Shown piece by piece: positions 8,920 to 17,816 of a stretch of DNA of 64,000 nucleotides. The DNA is from an uncultured Hyphomonas sp. (GTDB taxonomy: Bacteria > Pseudomonadota > Alphaproteobacteria > Caulobacterales > Hyphomonadaceae): positions 2,046,001 to 2,110,000 of the forward strand of contig NZ_OY776147.1 in the NCBI RefSeq assembly GCF_963675305.1, written 5' to 3'. Numbering within the stretch: the first letter of the stretch is position 1; every line of letters starts with the position of its first letter. The notes beneath the pieces were generated by a model that did no database searches, was not told the origin of the DNA, and worked only from the letters and a program-made list of their open reading frames with translations. Made by a program: the position numbers and the translations under genes.

Positions 8920-9873
8920 TTATGCCTTCCGGTTCGACCGGATGTAGCGGACCATGCCGTCGGTCGAGGTCATGACCAGCGTGTGCGTGTGGACACGCCC
9001 GTCACGGTGCGCGACGCCGCTCAGCATGGAGCCCTGGGTCACACCTGTCGCACAGAACACAGTGTCCGAAGACGCCAGCTCATTCAGGGCATAGGTGCGG
9101 CCAAGGTCGGTGATGCCGACCCGTTCCGCGCGCTTCTTCTCGTCATCATTGCGGAAGACGAGACGACCGAACATCTGGCCGCCCACGCATTTCAGCGCCG
9201 CAGCGGCAAGCACGCCTTCCGGAGCGCCGCCGGAGCCGAGATAGAGATCGATGCCGGTATGCGGATTGGTGGTCGCGATCACGCCGGCCACGTCGCCATC
9301 GGTGATCAGGGCCACGCGGGCGCCAGCCGACCGAAGGCTTTCAATGATGTCTTCATGGCGCGGGCGGTCCAGAACGCAGGCCGTCATGTCCGACACTTCA
9401 ACGCCCTTGTGCTTGGCAAGCGCGGTAATGTTCTCAGCCGGGCTGGCCTCAAGGCTCACAATCCCTTCCGGATAGCCGGGGCCGATTGCGATCTTGTCCA
9501 TATAGGTGTCCGGGGCATGCAGCAGGCCGCCTTTCGGCGCGATCGCCAGAACGGCAAGCGCGTTTGCCATCGCCTTGGCGGTCAGCGTGGTGCCTTCCAG
9601 CGGGTCGAGGGCAATATCGATGGCCGGGCCTTTGCCGGTACCGACTTCTTCGCCGATGTAGAGCATCGGGGCTTCGTCACGCTCACCTTCGCCGATGACG
9701 ACGCGGCCCTGAAAATCGACCTGATTGAACGCGGTACGCATGGCGTCGACGGCGGCCGCATCGGCCTTCTTCTCGTCACCTCGACCGACCAGTTTTGATG
9801 CAGCAATCGCTGCGACTTCGGTCACGCGCACCATGGCATCCGCCAGGCTGGGCGTCAGAACGTTGTTTTCCAT
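8920..9873 (-). CDS. glpX: Fructose-1,6-bisphosphatase, class II
   Basis: Hydrolyses fructose 1,6-bisphosphate to fructose 6-phosphate in gluconeogenesis, needed for growth on acetate or amino acids. 317 residues. Metal and substrate residues of the GlpX family are visible: Asp33 in RGDEKKAD, the IGEGERDEAPML stretch at 60-71, and DPLEGTT at 90-96. Soluble cytoplasmic protein. It lies 56 bases after hom and 60 bases before recJ on the same strand, so the three are probably cotranscribed. Confidence 0.95.
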   Translation of the reverse strand: MENNVLTPSLADAMVRVTEVAAIAASKLVGRGDEKKADAAAVDAMRTAFNQVDFQGRVVIGEGERDEAPMLYIGEEVGTGKGPAIDIALDPLEGTTLTAKAMANALAVLAIAPKGGLLHAPDTYMDKIAIGPGYPEGIVSLEASPAENITALAKHKGVEVSDMTACVLDRPRHEDIIESLRSAGARVALITDGDVAGVIATTNPHTGIDLYLGSGGAPEGVLAAAALKCVGGQMFGRLVFRNDDEKKRAERVGITDLGRTYALNELASSDTVFCATGVTQGSMLSGVAHRDGRVHTHTLVMTSTDGMVRYIRSNRKA

Positions 9874-9929
9874 AATTATTTTGTCTCCGAACGCGGGATT
9901 TTTGTCTCTATCGCCTAGACGGTAAGCAA

Positions 9930-11213
9930 TTAGCTTGCCGCTTCGATACGGATTAGCCGCGGTGCGTCAATCGGCTTGGCGATTTTTTCCAGCCGCTCCA
10001 GCGCGGCCTGCATGTTGGATCTCGGGCACCGATGGGTGACGATCACCACGGGCGCGGCACCGGATTCTTCCCCGGACTCCTGCAACAGCTTGTCCACGGA
10101 GACGCCTTCCTTCGCGAGGGCTTCCGTGAGCGCGGCCAGCGCGCCGGGCTGATCAGGCAGGTAAACGCGCAGGAAGAACGGCGCGACTTCCGTCGGCGCG
10201 CCCTGCACGAACGGCCGGCCCATATGGTGGGCGGCGCGGCCGAAGGCCGGGCGGATGGCCGGGCGGAACATCTTTGCGACATCGCCCATCACCGCGCTCG
10301 CGGTCGGGCCGGCACCGGCGCCAGGACCGGTGAGCGTGATCGCTCCGACCGGGTCACCTTCGATGCGAACGGTGTTCAGGCTGCCATTGACACGGGCCAG
10401 CGGATGGCTCGCCGGCAGGACCAGCGGCTCGACCCGGCACACCACGCCCTCATCGGTGAGCACGCCTTCGGCGATCAGTTTGATACGATACCCCAGCCGG
10501 TCCGCCAGACGCAGGTCCAGCAGGCTGACCTTGTCTATGCCGGACACGCTGACCTTGGAAAAATCGAGATCCGCCGAGAAGGCAATCGCAGAAAGAATGG
10601 CCGCCTTGTGGGCTGCATCCATGCCGGAGACGTCCAGCGTCGGATCCGCTTCCGCGTAGCCGAGACGCTGCGCTTCGGCGAGCACATCGTCATACTCGCG
10701 GCCCTGCTCCAGCATCACTGTGGTGAGGTAGTTACAGGTGCCGTTCAGGATGCCCGTGATGCGCTTGACCTCGGTGCCGGCAAGACTGTCCCGCAACACG
10801 CGGACAACCGGGATGCCCCCGGCGACGGCGGCTTCGAACAGCAGGTCCACCTGCTTCTCTTCCGCCAGACGCGCCAGCGCCATGCCATGCTTGGCGATCA
10901 GGGCCTTGTTGGCGGTCACAACATGTTTTCCGGCCTTGAGGGCCGTTTCCACGGCGAATTTCGCGGGGCCGTCAGATCCCCCCATCAGCTCGACGAAAAC
11001 GTCGACGTCCGGGTCTTCGGCGAGCGTCGCCGCGTCATCGAACCAGCGGTACGGGCTGATGTCGACCGGGCGGTTGCGCGACTGGCTGCGCGCGCTGACG
11101 CCGGTGATCTTCACTTCGCCCGGCAGGCGCAGGTTCGACTGGCGCTCGACCAGTTCGATCAGGCCGCAGCCGACATGGCCAAGCCCGGCGATCCCTATCT
11201 TCAAAGGTCCCAA
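9930..11213 (-). CDS. hom: Homoserine dehydrogenase with C-terminal ACT domain
   Basis: Reduces aspartate semialdehyde to homoserine with NAD(P)H, the branch point to threonine and methionine. 427 residues: an N-terminal Rossmann motif GLGHVGCG, the catalytic domain with the family signature GILNGTCNYL near residue 158, a region around 202-205 with the conserved GMDAAHK pattern, and a C-terminal ACT domain from about residue 345 (FFLRVYLPDQPGAL) that usually binds threonine for feedback inhibition. No aspartokinase domain is fused. The gene is divergent from the MaoC hydratase gene, with 154 bases between the two starts. Confidence 0.95.
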   Translation of the reverse strand: MGPLKIGIAGLGHVGCGLIELVERQSNLRLPGEVKITGVSARSQSRNRPVDISPYRWFDDAATLAEDPDVDVFVELMGGSDGPAKFAVETALKAGKHVVTANKALIAKHGMALARLAEEKQVDLLFEAAVAGGIPVVRVLRDSLAGTEVKRITGILNGTCNYLTTVMLEQGREYDDVLAEAQRLGYAEADPTLDVSGMDAAHKAAILSAIAFSADLDFSKVSVSGIDKVSLLDLRLADRLGYRIKLIAEGVLTDEGVVCRVEPLVLPASHPLARVNGSLNTVRIEGDPVGAITLTGPGAGAGPTASAVMGDVAKMFRPAIRPAFGRAAHHMGRPFVQGAPTEVAPFFLRVYLPDQPGALAALTEALAKEGVSVDKLLQESGEESGAAPVVIVTHRCPRSNMQAALERLEKIAKPIDAPRLIRIEAAS

Positions 11214-11367
11214 CAGGGCCCCCTATTTGTTGCTCAATGTCCGGGCTGGTGCCTAGCTGGTTTGGCGCGCCGGGGAAAGGGGGCGACCGCCCAAACCGTC
11301 CCCATTGCAGAGGTTTCAGAGCCCGTGCTTAATGGGCAAACAAAGAAAACAGCGGGAGGACGCAAAC

Positions 11368-12243
11368 ATGCCCATCAATCAGGATGCCGTCGGATCAAAA
11401 GGCACACCACGTACCTGGGCGTGGAACTCCCGCGATGCCTTGCTCTACGCGCTGGGTGTCGGCTGCGGAATGGAAGATCCGGTCGGCTCGGAACTGGAAT
11501 TCACGACCGAGAACACGATGGGTGTGGACCAGAAAGTGCTACCCACATTCGGCGTATTGGCCGGGTTCAATGCGCAAGGCGGCAAGAGCGCCATGTCGAA
11601 TGCCGGTACGTATGATCCCCGTATGCTGGTCCACGGAGAACAGGGCATCCGCCTGCACCGCCCCATCCCTGTCGAGGGTGAGATTACGATGGTCGATGAA
11701 ATCACCGGCATCTATGACAAGGGCAAAGGCGCCGTCGTCGCGACAAAAGCCGTGGCGACCCTGACGGCCGACGGCAAACCGCTCTTCGACCTGACCTCAT
11801 CGGTCTTCATTGTCGGTGAGGGTGGTTTTGGCGGCGACAAGGGCCCATCGGGCCAGACGAACGTTGCGCCAGAGCGGGCACCGGATCACGAAGTGACCTA
11901 TCAGACGCGGCCGGACCAGGCCCTGCTCTACCGCCTGAGCGGTGACCGCAACCCGTTACATTCCGACAAGAAATTTTCCGATGTCGGCGGCTTCCCGAAG
12001 CCGATCCTGCACGGCCTCTGCACCTATGGCTTCACCGGGCGCGCGCTGCTGTCTGCCCTGTGCGGAAACGATCCGGCCCGGTTCAAGACCATGGACGGGC
12101 GCTTTTCCTCTCCCGTCCTGCCGGGCGAAGCGCTGACCATCAAAATCTGGACCGGCGAAGGCGAGGACGGCACAGCCATCTTCCAGACCGTCGGCGGCGA
12201 CGGCCGTGTCGTCCTCAACAATGGGGGTTTCAGCTACAGCTGA
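11368..12243 (+). CDS. MaoC-family (R)-specific enoyl-CoA hydratase, type 2 double hot-dog
   Basis: Similar to the hydratase-2 domain of peroxisomal multifunctional enzyme 2: adds water to trans-2-enoyl-CoA to give (R)-3-hydroxyacyl-CoA. 291 residues, two hot-dog repeats; the C-terminal one carries the signature YRLSGDRNPLHSD with Asp193, Asn195 and His198 as catalytic residues. The start at 11368 has GGGAGGA seven bases upstream; the open frame further upstream lacks a site. It sits on the opposite strand between alaC and hom, splitting a block that is often contiguous. (R)-3-hydroxyacyl-CoA is a PHA precursor, so a link to the nearby PHA synthases is possible but not shown. Substrate length is unknown. 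Confidence 0.85.
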   Translation: MPINQDAVGSKGTPRTWAWNSRDALLYALGVGCGMEDPVGSELEFTTENTMGVDQKVLPTFGVLAGFNAQGGKSAMSNAGTYDPRMLVHGEQGIRLHRPIPVEGEITMVDEITGIYDKGKGAVVATKAVATLTADGKPLFDLTSSVFIVGEGGFGGDKGPSGQTNVAPERAPDHEVTYQTRPDQALLYRLSGDRNPLHSDKKFSDVGGFPKPILHGLCTYGFTGRALLSALCGNDPARFKTMDGRFSSPVLPGEALTIKIWTGEGEDGTAIFQTVGGDGRVVLNNGGFSYS

Positions 12244-12247
12244 GCGC

Positions 12248-13462
12248 CTACTCCGCCGCAGCCGCAGTTGGCTTGATCTCTTTCACGCCGCGTTTCTCCA
12301 GGAATTTCCGGATGTTGCGGGCGGCCTGGCGGATACGCTGTTCGTTCTCGACGAGGGCGATGCGGACATGGCCGTCGCCATGCTCGCCGAAGCCAGCGCC
12401 GGGGGCGACGGCAACATGTGCCTCGTTGATCAGCTGCAGCGCGAATTCTAGGCTGCCGAGATGCTTCAGCTGTTCCGGGATCGGGGCCCAGGCAAACATC
12501 GACGCCGCCGGGCTCGGCACCGGCCAGCCTGCGCGCGTGAAGCTCTCCACCAGCACGTCGCGGCGTGATTTGTAGATCGCGCGCGTCTCGTCCACACAGT
12601 CCTGCGGGCCATCGAGCGCGGCCACAGCCGCCACCTGGATCGGCGTGTAGGCACCGTAATCGAGATAGGACTTCACGCGGGCGAGCGCCGAAATCAGCGT
12701 CTCGTTCCCGGCGACGAAACCCATGCGCCAGCCGGCCATGGAATAGGTCTTCGACATGGTCGTGAACTCGACCGCGATGTCCTTTGCCCCGTCGACCTGA
12801 AGGATCGAGGGCGTCGGTTCGTCGAAATAGATCTCGTTATAGGCAAGGTCCGAGAGGACCCACAGCTCATGCTTCTTCGCGAATTTGATGGCCTCTTTAT
12901 AGAAGTCGAGGTCGCAGACGGCCGCCGTCGGGTTGGACGGGTAGCAGAGCACCATGGCTGTCGGCGGCGGGGTCGAATAATGCACGGCCTTGCCGAGGTT
13001 CGACAGGTACTGCTCCGGCGTCTGGGCAGGGACCCCGCGGATGGAAGCCCCGGCGATGATGAAGCCGAAATGGTGCAGCGGATAGGACGGGTCGGGCGCC
13101 AGGATCACATCGCCCGGTGCCGAAATGGCCTGGGCGAGGTTGGCAAAGCCCTCCTTGGAGCCGAGCGTGACGATCACTTCCCGGTCCTTGTCGAGCGTTA
13201 CGTCAAAGCGCCGCTTGTAATAGTCCGTCAGCGCGCGGCGCAGGCCCGGAATCCCGCGGGAAGCGGAATAGCCGTTCACGTCCGGCCGGCGCGCGGTTTC
13301 GCACAGCTTGTCGACAATATGTTTGGGGGTCGGCAGGTCCGGATTGCCCATTCCGAGATCGATAATGTCCGCCCCATCTGCGCGAAGGGCCGCCTTGGTG
13401 CGGTTCACCTGCTCAAAAACATAAGGGGGAAGTCGGCGGATCTTGTGAAAGTCGGTATTCAT
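12248..13462 (-). CDS. alaC: PLP-dependent aminotransferase, AlaC/class I-II type
   Basis: Fold-type I aminotransferase, 404 residues. The PLP-binding lysine is Lys238 in TMSKTYSMAGW, with Asn177 (SNPT), Asp205 and Tyr208 (SDLAYNE) and Arg246. The N-terminal lines (RRLPPYVFEQV, then IDLGMGNPD) are typical of AlaC-like alanine/glutamate-pyruvate aminotransferases that neighbour hom in alphaproteobacteria. LL-diaminopimelate aminotransferase is a related alternative. Its start overlaps the end of the upstream lipoprotein gene by 4 bases, and its stop lies 4 bases from that of the convergent hydratase gene. Confidence 0.88.
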   Translation of the reverse strand: MNTDFHKIRRLPPYVFEQVNRTKAALRADGADIIDLGMGNPDLPTPKHIVDKLCETARRPDVNGYSASRGIPGLRRALTDYYKRRFDVTLDKDREVIVTLGSKEGFANLAQAISAPGDVILAPDPSYPLHHFGFIIAGASIRGVPAQTPEQYLSNLGKAVHYSTPPPTAMVLCYPSNPTAAVCDLDFYKEAIKFAKKHELWVLSDLAYNEIYFDEPTPSILQVDGAKDIAVEFTTMSKTYSMAGWRMGFVAGNETLISALARVKSYLDYGAYTPIQVAAVAALDGPQDCVDETRAIYKSRRDVLVESFTRAGWPVPSPAASMFAWAPIPEQLKHLGSLEFALQLINEAHVAVAPGAGFGEHGDGHVRIALVENEQRIRQAARNIRKFLEKRGVKEIKPTAAAAE

Positions 13463-13896
13463 TTGCGTCTGACCTTGAGGCCTTCAGTAACTCTGGGAAC
13501 ATTAAACGCAGCTTCGATCTCGGCGATCTCTTCCTGCGTCAGGAAAGCGGGATCTGCAGGCAAGCCCGCAAAATCCGCTTCTACCCGCTTCAGCAGCGCG
13601 GCCATCTGGCCGGCAACATCCACGGGAGGCTCCGCTCGTTCACTAGAGTCAAAATAGGCCTGCAATATGTCCACGCGGGCTGCAGAGGCCGGCAATGTCT
13701 GGCCTGGAAGCTGCTCGACAGGGATTTCCTTCACCTCAGCCAGCTTCGGATAGCCTTCCCCCCGGATTTCCTTCCGGCGCGCATCATACCAGTCAGGTGC
13801 CTGATTGATGGCGTCCCGAACACGCGAAAAAGAGCTCGTACAGCCCGCAACGAGCAGTATCGACACACTTAAAAGGGGAATCGCCGTGTTTTTCAT
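13459..13896 (-). CDS. Small lipoprotein of unknown function
   Basis: 145 residues starting with a lipoprotein signal peptide (MKNTAIPLLSVSILLVAGC); the lipobox LVAGC places the mature protein on a membrane, with Cys19 lipidated. The rest is hydrophilic and probably helical. A longer frame reaches 13932, but the ATG at 13896 is the one that begins the signal peptide. Its stop overlaps the alaC start by 4 bases, so the two are translationally coupled, an unusual pairing of a lipoprotein with an aminotransferase. I do not recognise a domain family. Confidence 0.8.
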   Translation of the reverse strand: MKNTAIPLLSVSILLVAGCTSSFSRVRDAINQAPDWYDARRKEIRGEGYPKLAEVKEIPVEQLPGQTLPASAARVDILQAYFDSSERAEPPVDVAGQMAALLKRVEADFAGLPADPAFLTQEEIAEIEAAFNVPRVTEGLKVRRK

Positions 13897-13968
13897 GCTG
13901 GGACTCACTAAATCACAAATATTAAGGCGCATAGTAAAGGACGGCTAAAACAGGCATAATTTGTACGA

Positions 13969-15795
13969 ATGAGTGGTGACAAGAGAATCAAGGACACACC
14001 TGCCCCCCTGGCTGAGTTGATGATGAGCCAGGACCCGGCACGTTTGCAGGTCCTGATGACCACGCTTTCGCTGGCGAATGTCGAATCCCAGGGCCTGCTT
14101 GCGGACGTGATGATGGGCTCAGGGCCGCTGGGCACCGTCTCGCAGGGCGATCCGATGCGGGTCGGCGAAGCTTTCCGCGCTGTCGGCTGGAGTTTTGCCA
14201 CCAATCCGGCCGCCATGTTCAACGCCAATCTCGAACTCATGACCAGCTGGATGAAACTCTGGCAGGAAATGGCCATGGAGGCGGTGTCCGGTCCAACGGA
14301 AAAGGAGAAGGACAAGCGCTTCTCGGATCCCGAATGGGCCAGCAATCCGGGCTTCCGCTTCATCCGCAAGGCTTACGAGGTCAACGCCAACTGGATGAAC
14401 CGCCTGGCCGACCAGGCCCCCGGCCTGCCGGAAAACCTGCAGCTGCGCGCAAAGTTCTTCACCCAGCTCCTGACCGACACGCTGTCACCGACCAACTATC
14501 TCGGCTCCAACCCGACCGCACTGCGCGCCTTCTTCGAAACCGGCGGGCAAAGCGTGCTGGATGGTCTGCGCCTCGCCCGCGCCGATGTGAAGAAGGGCGG
14601 CGGCAAGCTCTATATCAGCCAGACCGATGAGACACCGTTCAAGCTGGGTGAGAACATCGCCACGGCGCCCGGCCAGGTCGTCTTCCGGAATGACCTGATC
14701 GAGCTGATCCATTACGCACCGACGCAGGAAAAGACCTATTCCCGCCCGCTGCTGATCTTCCCGCCCTGGATCAACAAATTTTACATCCTGGACCTTCAGG
14801 AAAAGAACTCGATGATCCGCTGGCTGGTCGACAAGGGCGTACCTGTCTTCGTCGTGTCCTGGCGCTCGGCAGATGAAGTCACACAGGACTTCACCTGGGA
14901 TGACTATGTTCAGAAAGGCGCCTATGCAGCCGTTGAGGCGACCATGCAGGCGGCTGGTGCAACCGGCGTCAACACGGTCGGCTATTGTATCGGCGGAACC
15001 ATGCTGTCCTCCGCACTCGGTCACATGGCCAAGACCGGATATGACAAGATCAAGTCGGCAACCTTCTTCGCCTCCCAGTCGGACTTTGAACTCGCTGGCG
15101 ATCTGAAGGTTTTCACGGACGGTCCGGGACGCGGCTATATCAATGGCATCATCGAAGAGAATGGCGGTGTCATGCCCGGCTCGATGATGTACGAGACATT
15201 CAACTGGCTGCGCCCGATCGACCTCGTCTGGCGCTACGTCATCGACGAATACATGCTGGGCAAGTCACCCCGCCCGTTCGACCTGCTCTACTGGAATGCC
15301 GACCAGACCAATATTCCGGGTAAGGTGCATCAGCGCTACCTGAAGGACTGCTACGACGAAAACCGCCTGTCGACCGGCAGCTTTGAAGTACTTGGCGAAA
15401 CCGTGGACCTGAAGCAGGTGAAAATCCCCGTCATGGTCCAGGCCAGCAAGGACGACCATATCTGCCCGTTCGAAAGCGTGTACCGCACAGCGCTTGTCTT
15501 TGGCGGAGACACGAAATTCGTTCTGTCCGGGTCCGGACATATCGCCGGTGTCGTCAACCACCCCGATGCGAACAAGTACCAGCATTGGCTGAACCCGGAT
15601 CTGACCGAAACCGGCGGCGAGTGGCTGGAGAATGCCGAAGAAGTCCCCGGCTCCTGGTGGCCAACCTGGTGGGACTGGCTACGCCCGAAATCGGGCCGCA
15701 AGGTCGAGGCAAAGCAGCCGAAGGACATGGGCCTCGGCGCCGCCCCTGGCACCTATGCCAAGGTCCGCCTGTCGGACATCAAACTACCGGTTTAA
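13969..15795 (+). CDS. phaC: Poly(3-hydroxyalkanoate) synthase, class I
   Basis: Polymerises (R)-3-hydroxyacyl-CoA into storage polyester on granules. 608 residues: an N-terminal PhaC domain, then an alpha/beta-hydrolase core with the lipase-like box GYCIGG containing the nucleophile Cys340, acidic residues Asp495/Asp496 (SKDDHICP) and His524 (GSGHIAG). Length and N-domain fit class I (PhaC acting alone). The C-terminal tryptophan-rich stretch GSWWPTWWDW is typical. No phaA, phaB or phasin gene adjoins it. Its TAA stop overlaps the convergent argC stop. Confidence 0.95.
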   Translation: MSGDKRIKDTPAPLAELMMSQDPARLQVLMTTLSLANVESQGLLADVMMGSGPLGTVSQGDPMRVGEAFRAVGWSFATNPAAMFNANLELMTSWMKLWQEMAMEAVSGPTEKEKDKRFSDPEWASNPGFRFIRKAYEVNANWMNRLADQAPGLPENLQLRAKFFTQLLTDTLSPTNYLGSNPTALRAFFETGGQSVLDGLRLARADVKKGGGKLYISQTDETPFKLGENIATAPGQVVFRNDLIELIHYAPTQEKTYSRPLLIFPPWINKFYILDLQEKNSMIRWLVDKGVPVFVVSWRSADEVTQDFTWDDYVQKGAYAAVEATMQAAGATGVNTVGYCIGGTMLSSALGHMAKTGYDKIKSATFFASQSDFELAGDLKVFTDGPGRGYINGIIEENGGVMPGSMMYETFNWLRPIDLVWRYVIDEYMLGKSPRPFDLLYWNADQTNIPGKVHQRYLKDCYDENRLSTGSFEVLGETVDLKQVKIPVMVQASKDDHICPFESVYRTALVFGGDTKFVLSGSGHIAGVVNHPDANKYQHWLNPDLTETGGEWLENAEEVPGSWWPTWWDWLRPKSGRKVEAKQPKDMGLGAAPGTYAKVRLSDIKLPV

Positions 15796-16727
15796 GCGTC
15801 CAGACCGGCCGTTTCATCCAGCCCCAGCGCGATGTTGAGGTTCTGAACGGCTGCGCCGGAAGCGCCCTTGCCCAGATTGTCTAGCCGGGCGACAAGGCGG
15901 GCTTCCTCGTCCGAACCGAACACGAACAGCTCCAGACGATTGGTGCCATTGCAGGCTTCCGGCTCCAGACCCGTCAGCGCATCGCATTCCGCCAGCGAAG
16001 GCACCTTCACGAAGGTTTCGCCTTCATAGGCTTTAGAGAGCGCGGCATGCAGGTCAGCACGTTTCGGCTTTCCCGGCAGCGCCCAGAGCGGCAAGGCAAT
16101 CTGGGTCAGCATGCCCTGCGCGAACCGGCCGACCGACGGCAGGAACATGGGGGCATGATCCAGCCGCCCATAGCGCTTCATCTCCGGCAAGTGTTTGTGC
16201 TTCTGCGTCAGGGCATAGATGCGGTGATTGTCCTCCGTGCCGCCCTCTTCGAACTCCGCGATCATCGCCTTGCCGCCACCAGAATAGCCGGACACCGCAC
16301 TCACCGTCACCGGCAGGGAGGCCGGCACAAGGCCCGCCGAGGTGAGCGGGCGCATCAGGGCGATCATGCCCGTCGGGTAGCAGCCCGGATTGGAAATCCG
16401 GCGGCAGGCGCGCAGGGCGGCCCGCTGCGTCTTGTCCATTTCCGGAAAGCCATACGTCCAGCCGGACGCTGTCCGGTGGGCAGAAGAGGCATCGATGATG
16501 ACGGTGTTCTGGCTGGTCACCAGCGATACACCCAGGCGCGCCGCCTCGTCTGGCAGGCACATGATCACGGCATCGGCCATGTTCATGAGGCGCGCACGTT
16601 CGTCATTGTCCTTGCGCTTGTCCGGATCGATCGAGATCAATTCCAGATCCGTCCGGCCCCGCAGCCGGTCGGCAATCTGAAGCCCGGTCGTGCCGGCTTC
16701 GCCATCAATGAAAACTTTGGGCAGCAT
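15792..16727 (-). CDS. argC: N-acetyl-gamma-glutamyl-phosphate reductase, type 2
   Basis: NADPH-dependent reduction of N-acetylglutamyl phosphate in arginine synthesis. 311 residues; the N-terminus KVFIDGEAGTTGLQI is characteristic of the short type 2 enzymes. The catalytic cysteine is Cys116 in ISNPGCYPTG. A start at 16754 is open but the ATG at 16727 begins right at the conserved N-terminus and has GGGA upstream. It lies directly after the rplM-rpsI terminator, so it needs its own promoter or read-through. The stop overlaps that of phaC. Confidence 0.94.
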   Translation of the reverse strand: MLPKVFIDGEAGTTGLQIADRLRGRTDLELISIDPDKRKDNDERARLMNMADAVIMCLPDEAARLGVSLVTSQNTVIIDASSAHRTASGWTYGFPEMDKTQRAALRACRRISNPGCYPTGMIALMRPLTSAGLVPASLPVTVSAVSGYSGGGKAMIAEFEEGGTEDNHRIYALTQKHKHLPEMKRYGRLDHAPMFLPSVGRFAQGMLTQIALPLWALPGKPKRADLHAALSKAYEGETFVKVPSLAECDALTGLEPEACNGTNRLELFVFGSDEEARLVARLDNLGKGASGAAVQNLNIALGLDETAGLDA

Positions 16728-16754
16728 TGCGTTCCCGTCCCTTTGCAAACGCAA

Positions 16755-16794
16755 GACAAAAGAAAAGCGGGCGCTCCGTCACCGAAGCGCCCGC
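16755..16794 (-). terminator. Rho-independent terminator of rplM-rpsI
   Basis: On the minus strand a strong GC hairpin (stem arms GCGGGCGC/GCGCCCGC, 16767-16794) is followed by TTTTCTTTT. It begins 26 bases after the rpsI stop. Confidence 0.85.
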
Positions 16795-16819
16795 CCGAAA
16801 AGAATATACCGGATACGGC

Positions 16820-17308
16820 TTAGCGCTTCGAGAACTGGAAGCTGCGGCGGGCTTTCGCCTTGCCGTACTTCTTACGCTCGACGACACGCGGGTCGCGGGT
16901 CATGAAGCCGAACGGCTTGAGCACTTTGCGCAGGCCCGGCTCATAAGCGACGAGGGCGCGCGAAATGCCGTGGCGCACTGCGCCAGCCTGGCCCATGAGG
17001 CCGGAGCCTTTCACGGTGGCGATCACGTCAAACTCGGTCTCGCGGCCGGCTTCGATCAGCGGCTGGGCAATCACCATGCGCAGCACCGGGCGCGCAAAGT
17101 ATTGTTCCTGGTCACGGCCATTGATCGTGATCTTGCCGGAGCCCGGCTTGATCCAGACGCGGGCGACGGCTTCCTTGCGGCGGCCGGTGCCGTAAGCACG
17201 GCCCTGAGCGTCGATTTTCGGTTCAACGAGGGGCTCCGGAGCGGCGGTGACGGTTTCGTCACCAGTCATGGTGCCGAGGTCCTGGAGGGAGTTTGCAGTG
17301 TCGGTCAT
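16820..17308 (-). CDS. rpsI: Ribosomal protein S9
   Basis: 30S subunit protein whose basic C-terminal tail (ending QFSKR) reaches the P-site tRNA. 162 residues, with the conserved core from about residue 38 (YGTGRRKEAVARVWI) and the KARRSFQFSKR end. An acidic extension of about 35 residues precedes the core, as in many alphaproteobacterial S9 proteins. It follows rplM with a 5-base gap in the usual rplM-rpsI operon. Confidence 0.98.
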   Translation of the reverse strand: MTDTANSLQDLGTMTGDETVTAAPEPLVEPKIDAQGRAYGTGRRKEAVARVWIKPGSGKITINGRDQEQYFARPVLRMVIAQPLIEAGRETEFDVIATVKGSGLMGQAGAVRHGISRALVAYEPGLRKVLKPFGFMTRDPRVVERKKYGKAKARRSFQFSKR

Positions 17309-17313
17309 AATGA

Positions 17314-17778
17314 TCAGGCCGTTTTGACGTTTTTGCGGTTCATCGACGCGAAGTCGACGCTTTCGGGGCTCTGGGCCGTGTGCGGGTGCTCAGCACCGGC
17401 ATAGACGCGCAGTTTGGAGTACTGCTTGCGAGCCAGCGGGCTTTCTTTCGGCAGCATGCGCTTCACGGCCATTTCGATGGCGCGTTCCGGGAAGCGGCCG
17501 GAAAGGATTTTGCCGGCCGTGGTCGACTTGATGCCGCCCGGGTGGCCGGTGTGGCGGTAGTAGACTTTGTCGGTCAGCTTGTTGCCGGTGAACTTTGCTT
17601 TTTCCGCATTGATCACGATGACATGGTCACCGGTATCGATGTGCGGAGTAAAGTCAGGGCGGTGCTTGCCGCGCAGGCGCTTGGCGACGTAAGAAGCAAG
17701 ACGTCCGACAACGACATCAGTCGCGTCGATCACGACCCACTTATTCTCGACGTCCACGGGTGCGTTATAGGTTTTCAT
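17314..17778 (-). CDS. rplM: Ribosomal protein L13
   Basis: 50S subunit early-assembly protein, 154 residues, with the family lines WVVIDATDVVVGRLAS, YYRHTGHPGG and RMLPKESPLAR. First gene of the rplM-rpsI operon. The start is only 38 bases from the start of a divergent lipoprotein gene, so its promoter must lie in that short gap or inside the neighbouring gene. Confidence 0.98.
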   Translation of the reverse strand: MKTYNAPVDVENKWVVIDATDVVVGRLASYVAKRLRGKHRPDFTPHIDTGDHVIVINAEKAKFTGNKLTDKVYYRHTGHPGGIKSTTAGKILSGRFPERAIEMAVKRMLPKESPLARKQYSKLRVYAGAEHPHTAQSPESVDFASMNRKNVKTA

Positions 17779-17816
17779 CGCTCTACTCAGAGCCTCTCGC
17801 TTTCGGAGTTCATGGA

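Noticed and set aside
10032..11615. Plus-strand frame of 527 codons opposite hom
   Set aside because: Overlaps a complete homoserine dehydrogenase and the start of the hydratase gene; composition typical of a shadow.
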